From: Ischnura elegans
Taxonomy: Eukaryota > Arthropoda > Insecta > Odonata > Coenagrionidae
Reading direction: 5' to 3'
Length of the DNA stretch: 64,000 nucleotides
Assembly (NCBI RefSeq): GCF_921293095.1
Contig: NC_060252.1
Coordinates: forward strand, 5,580,001-5,644,000
The position numbers were made by a program, and so were the translations under genes. The notes beneath the pieces are model-generated. The model was not told the DNA's origin. It made no database searches and saw only the letters and a program-made list of their open reading frames with translations. Positions 43,804-55,800 of the stretch are shown piece by piece; within the stretch, counting starts at the first letter, position 1; every line of letters begins with the position of its first letter.

Positions 43804-46800
43804 CTGAAAGATGACACAGCAATTAGCACTAGAGTCAATGGAGAAAGGAACGCTAGCAATCTCTCCGGCATCACACAAGGACTTACTTGGAATAGAGCCT
43901 TCCCCTTGCCTGGGTAGTCATCTGAGATGTCCTCCTTCCATTTCATGAAGGCATCTTCTTCAACTATTTCCAGGTCATATAGGTAGACAAACCAACGCAG
44001 AAGCATTCCTACAAAAAAGTAAGAAAATTCATGTCAAAATGATTGAAGTGCAACAAAAGAAAGAAAAAACCTATGCAGCTGCCTCATAACACTACCTTTG
44101 GGAAATTGCTTGGAATAGCAATACACTTGGAGGGCATACACTGCCACAACCTGCAGATTTATTTCGTTTTGCAGGAAAGCCTGAAGAACAGGGTTGAACT
44201 TCTCCAAAAGATATTTCTCCTTCTCCTGGAGAGCCTTGTCAGGTAAGCACCCAGGTTCAGCCCCTTCAGGGAGAGTAGTCTCCTGTAAAATGACACGAGT
44301 CACATAGCAGAAATAAAGAAAGCTAAATGCATGAACATGGATTGTTTGACAGACCGAAGCAGTTCGTATCAATAAAAAGTATTAAAGCATGGGAAACTAG
44401 AAGGGAGGCAAAATTATGCAAGGAAAAGGAGCATCTATCTCCAAATCCAGCCTGGTATTTGTGAAGTACCAATTAAATTCTTGAACATAACGGAAACTAT
44501 AAACACTCATCTACAAGAATCAACTACTGAAAATTCAGAGACTTCAAACAAGGGAATTTTTAAAAACTATTCATGCTTCTAGTAATTCAAACCTAAAAGT
44601 AATCAAAAAGTTGCACTACATTTCAAAAATTTCTTCGTAAAGTCGGGTATCTTTCGCATGCTATTCTAAAGATAAAAAACATAAACAGAATTCTGATGAT
44701 ATTTCGTGAAATGGCATTGCTGAAGGTGTACATTTCGTACATGAATTAAATGGCACTCAAACAGAAAGAAGCAAGTTTATTTATTAATATTTTTCAAAGC
44801 TGTTTCATGGTGTCTAAATAACTTTTTTGAAAAATCTCTCCAATGAAGGTTGAACTACAGCTTTCTCTTGATAAAGGAGCCTATAGCAGGCAGTGTATTT
44901 CTAAAATTAAAATCACCTAGATTAAAATTAATCAAACTCCCGCAATCGTAAACGTTGGTGTTGTCCACAAATACTGCCATAGGAAACAGTTGAATGTTGG
45001 GATGAGCAATAAACATTGCAGAAATTTTAAAAAATTACAGACAGATGTTCGAAAGCCCGAATTTCTCCTACGAAAGTCAAATACATTAAAGGTGTCAATT
45101 TGGAACGAACAAAAGTGTGAATTGTACGAAAGTCGAGTGTACTCGAGTCGAGGACTGCCTGTAGTGGATAGGATCTGGAAGGAAGGAATACTGAGAAAGT
45201 GATTGGGAGAGGATGCATGAACCAGGGATTGATTTGTCCGATGAATGACTGATTAATAATCAGCTCTTAAATGCAATTAATTAATTTAAATATATAACCG
45301 CGACCCAGCCCAGTTTCATTCTTAGGGAACTTTATGAATCCTTGACAACCACTTGCATCTTTCTCACCTGAGTAATGTACTTCACAAGAACAGTCACTAG
45401 TGCATTAATGAATCCAGGAGCCTGGTGATGTGAGGGATCCAGATTCTCCTTGATCCACTTGTAGAATGCATTTGGATTCGGATTAGCCTGCAATATAAAT
45501 CTAAAATTAATATACAAGGAAAAGGTCAAATCAATATCCTTCCTCTGGATTTAAGAGTTAATTATTTTGAGTAAAATTATTCTAACAGTTGGCAGAAGAA
45601 TTATGTAAAAACTGTGCTTGAATTAATAGCAAATGGTTGCTTACTACAGGCAACACTAAACTTTTTCTGGCACCTCACAGAAGACGTGAACAATTTACCT
45701 TTGAAGTTGCTCACAGAAGATAACTACAAAAGAAATATTAAGGAAAATCCATCGAACAAGGAACAATTGCTGTTGGGTAGCCAGCATACTGCACTGCCAG
45801 AGGATGGCCATAAATTGTGATGGAAGGGGGTATCTAATTGCCCAATCAGTTTTGTCGGCATTTACACAAATCGTCTACCACAGCTAACTATTAATCCTGT
45901 GACCGAGCATGAATCATGAGGATCCAAAAACGTAGGCTTATTCTCAAATTTGTTTATAAGAATGCTGATGAGTGGCATTACTCATCACTGTGGTATGATT
46001 ATAGAATAATGGAAGCATAACAGCTGATGCAATGAGGAGACACCATCAATGAAAATTGTTTAATTTCAGCAATGAGGCTACCAAAATCTTGAGGTCAATC
46101 ACTTAAGACTTCTATTGTGGAATATTTCAATCTTGCCATGTTCACAGTGTTGTAATTCACATTAATTTCCAGAGGAAATAATTTCCCAGATATCAAACCA
46201 CAAACCTCTTGAATGAGCCACTCCATAGACTACTATGCTTACCAGGTCAAAGTAATCACCCACATAGACAAAGGTCTGCGGTTTGTTCACAGGAATTTTT
46301 TTCCATAGCAATTAATGTTTATCACTTCACTGATGTAGTAATTGCGGACTATTTATGCTTCCAAAGAAAAGGAGGCAAGGGCAAAAAATTTCTACCGGCA
46401 GTACATAACTCGAATCTTAATTTGGTTTACCAGAAATACTTCTCCAGCTGTATCATATGATTTCCATGCCTTCAAATAAGAAGCTGACTGGGAATGGTGA
46501 GAAAAAGCCTCTTGGATATACCTGTTATGTAAGGATCTCGATTTTCCCTTGCTAAATTTTATGACCAGCAACTGGTATTTCACCCACGAGTAAATGCTTA
46601 TAATATTGAAGTCCCTATATGCCTTACAGAAAAGGTCTCCAATCGGGCAGGAGTGCACCTCCTCTGGAGTACGGAAACACAGGTAGAGGTTACTGGCTCT
46701 TCTCCACAGGCCCCTGGCAGTTCGCCTACCCACCTCATAGTTCCCCATTTCTGGAGGTCAACTGCTGCTCGAGTCACCTATTAGCCCATAAAGTGTCTAA

Positions 46801-49800
46801 CAATGACTTGCGACAATTGGTATTATACTTCTATTTGATTGAAATATTAGTAATATGCACGCAATTCAGAAAAGAATGAGACCAAAAATTACTTATTTCT
46901 GACTTTATTCAAGAATTATAAGAAAAGGAAATTGATTAAAAAATACAATGAAGACTTAGCTTTCTAGTGAAACTCGATATCCTCGCAGCCGAGCTTCTCG
47001 GCAGTTCATGCAGCATTTTTTCCAATAACAGGATATCAGGTTACAATTTAAAAGTTATAATATTAGTCTCTGCTACAGAACTTAGAAATGAGTGGGCGAG
47101 TTGCCTTCTCTTTAGGACAAAAGTTTCATGGTGCAGTCATATGCTCATGTTTCATGTTATCACGTCATATCCCTCTGCCATTGGCTCTGCATACGCAGTG
47201 CACAATTAGGGGTCGACGGGGCCCCGAAATTTTCGGGTCGGGTCATCGTCCTGACCCGAACTTCGGGTCGGGCCATTTCAAATCTCGGGTCAAAATCGGG
47301 TCGGGTCGAAAATCGCGAGAATTTTATCCATCGCGAAAAATATTTCACTTTTCTTTTTTATAACTTCTATTGTCCCCAGCAACATTTTTAATTGATTATG
47401 GCCATCATTTGTGACAGCGCTCTCAAAATATAACATATTTCATACATTTTATGGCATAAAAAGTCGTAAAATACAAGCCAGCGAATATTTCCTTTGTAAA
47501 CGGCGATCTTAAGAAAACCTAAGTAACGTAAAAGTTAGACATTATTTTATATTAGAATGCAATAATCAGAACTAGCTGACATTAGAAGGCTAGCATCAAT
47601 TAAGGGCGCTAAAGGCAGAAAGTAGTTTCTAATATCTACGCAGTAGCGAGGAGTGGCGACAGGCAGTCGTGACGACTGCCGGCCCAATTACATTTCAGTC
47701 TGACTCCGTCACTGAACTATGAAATAGTAGGGACTATAAAGAAATATTCACGGGTGATTGGTATTGACTTCCATATTTTCAGCTGAACATTATATATGCG
47801 TTATTGGGCTGAAATATTATTTCTTTCCGATCGATAATAACTTGACAAATGGGATACGGCATATATTCCATTTCTTATCCATTTTAGCACCTGCGGTAAC
47901 GAATAAAACTTCTCGGCTAGGCACCAGGTTAGGCTGAAAAGTTTTTAAAGCCTAACCTCATTAAGGTTTGTGAAGGTAAATGATGATATTTATATCATTC
48001 TTTTAGTTTATGGAGACATAGATGAAGGAGACTCCCGACCTGTTCTTAAAAGGCCGTTGCAGATGCCAATGCTGTTGTCAATGCGACTAAGACTTTATCT
48101 CAGCAGCTGATATCTTAGAAATGTTTAACATAGATTTAAAAGGATTGTTTTTGGCTTGAGTGGAATCAATATTAACAGCTTTATTTTTAAGTTCATTAAA
48201 ATTATATATGTGAGGATAAGTTTATAAAAATAGCCATGCTTTCCATTTTTGCCTATTTTAAGCGGCTATCTGCGAAGTCTAGAATACGGAACGAGTATTT
48301 TCCTTCCATCTACCGGTTCATATAACAACTCTTGATGTTACCCCTGCCCAAATGCGTTCCACTTCCCTTGTTTATAAAACTCCAGAAGGGTTCGGTGTAT
48401 TTAATTTTCCATACGGAAAGCATAAAAAACGAAACCAAATTACTGTCCACACGTCGACTTACTGGAAGATTATTTAACCCATTACTTCAATCAGCCAATC
48501 ATGATCACTGCTAAAATTACTTAAATAAACCCACGTTTATCAATCTTCCAGTTTTTAATTGTCTCGGCCGGTTTTAACGTCATAGTCCAGTCGTTTTAAC
48601 AGGTCTGGAAAGAAACCTGATGTGCTGCAGTTGTAATTGAAAGGATTTCTTCGAATTAATGGAGAGAACGCTCTGTGGGGTTCTTGGTGCAATTGGAGTG
48701 CCCTGGGTGAACAAACTGGAAGAGAAAGGAGAGAGCAAGGAATATTTGCAAGGTTACGGTGCGGGGAAGAGAGCGGAAATGGGTGGAGTAGTGTGTGTGG
48801 CAGTTAAGATTGGCCTTTACAGAGATTTATGGCCATAAAACCAATCAGAACCATGCGGTGTACATTGGGGTACAGACTTTTTTTTAGCAAATAGGAACCA
48901 TATTCCTGAATATCCGACTTTCTTTGCCCTTTCTTCCAGTTTACTCTCCCAACGAATCCCAAGTGCACCCTGAACCCTTCTAGAACGTTCTCCTTCCCAT
49001 GTCCCCGCACCCTCAAGAGAATTGTATAGTTAAGACCTTGCTTTACAATTTTTATTGCCAGACGTCCTTAGAATGACGTGAGTGTGGCATTATCCAACTT
49101 AGTATTGTATTTATTTGTGTTATTTTTGTAGTAGTCTGTTTCAGATATGCATTTGCATTTCTGTTTTGAGTGAATACACTTAAACTAATCTACCTTTAGG
49201 TATAGATTGTTTATTTTTATTTCCTTTTATTGGCCTTCATAAACATATTTTTTGACATTTCTGCTTCAAGAAAAAAATTATGATAAAATTATTGGATACG
49301 ACCTGACCCGAGACCCGTCCCGACCCGAGGGTCAAAAAAATACCAGACCCGAACCTTAAAATTTTGACCCGTCCACCCCTATGCACAATAGCATCAATTC
49401 TGAACTTCACCTCATACAAGTGGTTCCATACTTTCCAGGGTGGGTTGACTTCCAACAAGCCAGTTTTTCTGTGTGGTTATAATAAAGTCAGGTTTCATTA
49501 TATTTGTTTCATTTCTATTCATCTTCGGACCATGGCCCTTATGAAGAAACAAGTGAGAACTTTAAAAGATGGACTGAAAATAATTGAAGATGAAGAAAAG
49601 AATCCGGGAAAGAAGCACGTGAATATTGGAGAACGCCTCTGGTTTTCCGCTAGCACATGACAGTTGGGGTAGGGGTTGAGGGAGCTACCTGGTGAAAACA
49701 AGAAGTCTGATGAAGCCGAGGATCAGATGTGGGTGCCACTGTCGATTAACACAACATTTTTCACGCTTTATACTATTGCCTCAATTATATTAAAAATATA

Positions 49801-52800
49801 TTTATTAGAAATGAACATTTCATATAGACTATTTTCGGCCTTAGTGATCCATCGCACAACCAATCACTGCACCAGCGAAAGCAGTTGTTTTAGGCATAAC
49901 ATGCACATTGCTCTATTAAATACGTGAACTTGAAAATTCGTTTGATGGATCAGAATTCTTACATCAGACATCCATAATAGCACTGCAAATGCGAATATGG
50001 AGTGCAAACATTTTTTAGCTACGTGACTTATTCCTTAAGGATATTTGAAAAAATGTTAGTCAAATCAACAATGTCCCCTAGGTATTTCCATTAAGTACTG
50101 AAACTCTTGTGATCAGCTAAAATCTTGTTAGAATGATTTCGTGAATATCATAATTACACACTAAAATCATGTGTTTCCTAGGATATAGGCAACCCAGTCA
50201 AACATTCCTGCATTGATCGTTTCCTTGCATTCACCATTTTTTCGTCCATCCCCTTGAAAAACGATAGGTCGAGGTTCCACTGTAATTCTCTAAATGGATA
50301 TACTACCGCTAACAAACCAATCCAGCTCAAAAACATGTTAACAGTAGGTTTCATGGACATTATTAGCTCTACCCCCGGAAGGATGGTAATTTGCCATAGC
50401 GAGGGTTTATTCAGGCACTGTGTGGTACCGTTTCCACTGTACTTAGTCACTCTTTCCCCCTGCATACACCCTATAACACAAAGATTCCTCCTGCCACATT
50501 GAGAGGCTGAAAAGGCAAATAATTGTGGGAAGTCAACCCTTACAACCTCCATAGAAACAAAATATCTATCTTTGAAAGACAAGTGTGTATTCGAAAAAAG
50601 AATAATTTTAAGTCCAAAAGCTACCAAAAAATTCACTGCACAAGAAGAATGTATTAAATTCTACACAGCCATACTCTCTAATAGCTCTGAACCAAGTATA
50701 TGAGTTAATGGGATGCCTAACAAACCTTCCCTCTCACTAACTTCATAGCAGTGTTGAAGAAACTCTGGCAACAGAAACAAGTACATGGAATCACAATATC
50801 TTAGATACTTAAACCAAATGCCCATCTCCTTTCCCAGTCACAGCATAAGATTCAGTCCACAGGTATCTTCAGGATCTTCAAAGGTGACAAAATTAAGTAA
50901 ATACTACCTCAATGCACGGCTCAAAAATGTAATTACTAAGTTAACAATTTTCTCCAAAAAACGTACATTACATCGTGCAACATTATGTGTTTAGACCAGT
51001 CAGGTCATTTTCCTATAAAAGCAAAATAATGGGGATTTAGCCACTCAGACACAATCATGCCATCATTGGTGTAGCACACCATCTGGTGGAAACCGCGAAT
51101 GATCACTGAGGTATCATCACAGTGGCCTATGTGATCTTCATCTTGGGGTCTCTATACAGGATACTTTTTTGAAGAAACATCACAATTGACAATAACATTA
51201 ATGGTGAACTTCTAAAATTGATAAGTAATTACTGAGATTGAATTACATAGTTATTTTAACCATTGATGGTTTTTTCCAATCCCGAAAAACTCACCTTTAA
51301 TTGTTTCCAAAGTTCAGCCTGGATTCTTAGAAGTGGGAAGAGGAAAGTAAGTCCCTTATCTTCTAAAATATCCGCCAGCTTTTCTTTAGTCTTATCAATT
51401 TCTGGCAGCATGTTCAAGAGATTGACCTAAATAAATAATTACACATCAGGCCATAAATAATTATACATATAAAATACGGTAACCGAACTAAGAATTCAAT
51501 ATTTCAGACGACCATTACCTTACTGTCATTGAACAACTTCGTAAGTTCAGCTTTTCCTTGTGTCTTATTCAACTGCTGTAGCACCAGGAGAAAAAGGGGG
51601 TAATGTGCTCCATTCTCACACAATTCGGCCACTTCAGCAAGGGACATGATCTCTCCAATGATGGCATTTGCTGCAAACCCTTAAAATAAAAATACGTAAG
51701 TGATATAACGTAAATACATTGTAGTAATTGAGTGTTTCAACTTCCCACATTATATAATTCATACAAGATAAGTCAAGACAAAATAAATAATCTATTAATA
51801 TTTAAAATATATATTCCACAATTAATATTTTTTGAAGAACATAATTTAATAATTTCTTAAATAAACTAAGATTTTTTTGATTGATTTGATGATCCATCTA
51901 AGCTGCCAAAAAATTTTTCATTTTTTTATTTCATTTACTGAGTTCATACTACCCAATGCTGCTCATTATGTAACAGAATGCGGAAAGGCCACTCAGACAC
52001 AATCAATGCCGTCATTGGTGGAAGCCATCTGGTGGAAACCGCGAATGATCACAGAGGTATCATCACTGTGGCCAATAACATTTACACAATTACCCTTGCA
52101 AGGTTCAAACATATACCGTATTTATCTGAATATCGTCCCCCCTTTTCTTTACAAAAATGCCCATGGTAAAAGTAAAGGGGGAGGGCAATTAATCAAGGGG
52201 GAGGGTTAAATTTTCAAAAGCATTTTTTCATATTTTTCCCAAAACTGAAGCCTCAAAATTAGACTATATTCAGAGAAATATGGTACCAGTTGTAACTACA
52301 TCAAGGATTACAAAAATTCTTATGTAAATCAAGAGGAGAACCTACCTGCAACATAGGAGAAGATGCGTGGAATGGCACGCTCCTTGTCAGCCATTTGGCC
52401 CAACAACTCCTTGAATGCTCCAATGAACTGAGTAGTTGTATAGAGGCCTTCTTTCTTGAGCTTAGAAAGGAGGCTGCTAACTGATTCACGATCAGTATCT
52501 GCAAAGACCCACAAATTAATGCGTACCAATATGTATACATTATACCTCCATTAGTTAGTTTTGATTATCAGATATCAAAAGTTCCACAGTGTACAGCTTT
52601 ATTTAACACTCTGGAAGCTTTCATTACAGGTAGAAATGTTAGTGTTGTATAGCCCATTTTCTTTCAAAGTAACAGAATGAGAAAAAGCCACTCAGACACA
52701 ATCACAGCCATCATTGGTGTAGGACACCATCTGGTGGAAACCGCGAATGATCATAGAAGTATCATCACAGAGGCCAATTTGATCTTACACCTGGGGCTTG

Positions 52801-55800
52801 ACAACTATCTTTAAGACTTTTTTAAATGCATATTTAAATAACAGCCAACAACGATGCAAGTTTATAAAAACTTCGAAGTTCCAAATAATTACAGGGTCAC
52901 ACACTACTACATAAAATGGGCAGTGAGTGTTACCCTGAATGAAAAAAACCTTGATAGCGTCAAAAACTTACCACTCTTCTCCAAAGTCTTGTTCATCATG
53001 GAGGTCAACACAGCAGACATGAACCGGTCAGGTACTTTCTGCTCTTTGAAGGAATTCACAGCTTCATCCATATTAGAGTTATTGAGGAAATCGTCTAACA
53101 TGGAGTCAATCTTCTTCAACACTTCATCCTTACTTGGCCCCTATAAACAAAATAAAATGTTAGAATCTAATTTGAAATTATGAAATGGCAGATTAGCATA
53201 ACATGATTCAGACATCAACAAGCCATCATTAGGAAACTTCCGGTGGAAACCGCGAATGCTGAAAATATTTCTCATCATAATTTTATAAAGCAGAGAGATA
53301 AAAATCATGAGTGGAATAATACCTTATCCTTTTTCCCTCCCTTATTCTTGTCCAAAGAGCCTTGCTTTATGAGAATGGGCTGCTCCTTGGCATGAAGAAT
53401 TGGAGGAGGTGGCTTGGGTGCCAGCAAACTAGGCTGCGTTGGAGGCAGCAAAGGCTCTAAGGCTGGCTGTCTGCCTGCTGGGAAACATAAGAGAGAAATT
53501 AAAAGAAAGTTTTTAACTGGACACTTGCTGTGACAATACTTAAATAAGACCAATTGGTTCTAATTAAAGAAATGCCAAAGTTAACACAAACACACGAGAT
53601 GGAATCCTTATCAACCCATATAGATTACATGTATCGGTGACTGCATGAAAAATAAAAAAAATTAACAATAATACAAAAAAAATATAATTTTCAACCTTTA
53701 TGAGGCTTCTACGTTAGCACAAATTGCATTGGAAACAATTCAGATGCCACTCAGACAATCATAGCCATCATTGGTGTAGGACACCATCTGGTGGAAACCG
53801 CGAATGATCACATTAATTATCATCATTGTGGCCAATTTCACATTCTGAGGGTTGCCTATGCGAAATCCATTCCATCATGAAAAATCATGATTAAGGCTCC
53901 AAGAAATTTAAATTTTTAAATTATGCATGAGAAAATGGTAACTGTCAATAATCAAGCATTTCTTCAAATCTACAAGACTGATGGAATAATGAATAATAAT
54001 CAAATGAATGAAAAAAATATAAATAAGATACCCAGAATTCGCTATGAAATATATTCTGCATGAGGACCCTTAAATCCTACAGAAATCACAAGAAAAATAG
54101 AAAACATCAGAACTCACCACCTAATGAAAGAGAAGTCTTGGGTAGAGAATTGGGAGTCTTCGGCTTGAAATTGGCAGCTGGTCTGAGGGAAACTTCTTCA
54201 AGGTTAGCGTGACTTCCCTGCTGAGCAGCCAACATCATTTTATTCTTGAATCTGGGAGGCAAATCATTTTTGCCACTCACTGAAAGACAACAATCGATGC
54301 AATCACACAGCGACAAACCAAGACAAATAACATGCAACAATAGTAAATGTAATGTTTTCATGTCATACCATGAAATTACCTCATGCAAAAAGAACTGCAT
54401 AGCAAAAACGTGTATGTATAATACAAGTTTTTGCTGTTTAAGCAAATGATTTGACAGATATGAAATTGCTAGACTGACAAAGGGATCCTTCAACAGGTTC
54501 ACTGGCCTGAACACCTGCAGTACCTCCCCACTCATTGAGAATTGCTAGAGGTCCGTGAATTTCGCGAGACGCGATATCGCGAAATAACGCGAAATAACAC
54601 AAAATAACGAAAAATCGGTTATTTAACACGAAATTTCGCGTTATTTGCGATTTTAGGTGGATTAGCGAAATAATCATATGTAATGAGTCGTAATCTATTA
54701 AAACATAAGCCTTCATTGTTTAACGCTGCCGACGTTCATTTGCTCTATCTCATTACGATTCCCAGGTCAATAGGCTCGTTTAGTCTCGCGCATCCGCGTA
54801 ATATAGCGCACTGTGGTGCTTTATCCGCCAGAATTTGCCGTTAAATTTATCACTGCCTCTTTCTTACCTGAAGAATTAGATATTATGAATTAAAAATGCG
54901 CGGAAAGAAATTTAGCGCGGCCGCGGAGGAGCGGAAATACAAGCTCACACGCCCGATACGCATCAATGCCGAGCAGTAATTCCGGCGACTCACCGCGGCG
55001 CATTAGACTGCATTATTGGATAACTTGTTGCAGGAATACCTTGAGTATGGGTCTAATGTAACTCGAAGTATACAAATATAAGGTAGTGGGGATTTTGCCG
55101 TTTGCTGATTGTATTAGCTGAGACTACATACTTGAACCATTCGTATACCTTGAACCAATATAAATTGAACCACTTCTTTCATGTTGTTTTATCAGAAATT
55201 TTGTGCTATCGAAATTTTGTTAAATGTCAAGTAAAATGCTTAATAAAAGTATAGGTATTAATGAAACAAGTACCATAAAATAATAAAACGCCTATACACC
55301 GGGAAAAATGTAACATTATAATAACACCGCCAAGATTTTCTATAACACCGAAATCACATGGTTTTAAAACGAATTTTAGCAAAAAATAAAACCACTTTCA
55401 CGGACCTCTAAGAATTGCTGATAAAATATTCCCAGCTATTCCTCTTAAGTTCACCGAATATCCTGTGTGCACAAACAACTGTTTGAATTTTTTTCTAAGA
55501 CTAAAGCTTCCTCATTAGCTGAAAGAGAAGTGTTCAATCATATTTTGGTTATGAAAACCACACTTGAATTCTGCATCTCCTTTTCAAAGGCTAGTTATAA
55601 CACTATTGTGTTCATAGATACAAGGAAATAATTTGTTACTCGCTCATAATAAATATGTTAAATAATACCCATGTTGAATGCATTGTGCCAGGCAAATACT
55701 GAGAAACAGTTGATTGTGGCATTGTTCAATTATAAGCATTATAAAAATGCCCAAGGATTACCACCCACTATCCAAGAGCCAGAACTTTTAGCACAAAAAT

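Noticed and set aside
44785..44916. Alternative coding exon of eIF4G2
   Set aside because: Frameshifts and an in-frame stop, altered splice sites, and it is a diverged duplicate of exon d.
46209..46300. Possible small exon with a GTAAGC donor
   Set aside because: A donor-like and an acceptor-like site exist on the minus strand, but including it would interrupt the conserved join of exons j and k.
50178..50636. 152-codon minus-strand open frame in intron j-k
   Set aside because: No domain, no plausible splice context and ordinary AT-rich composition; not supported as an exon.
52111..52215. Transposon end resembling ACCGTATTTA-type mariner termini
   Set aside because: Only one end is visible and the other cannot be located, so it was not annotated as an element.
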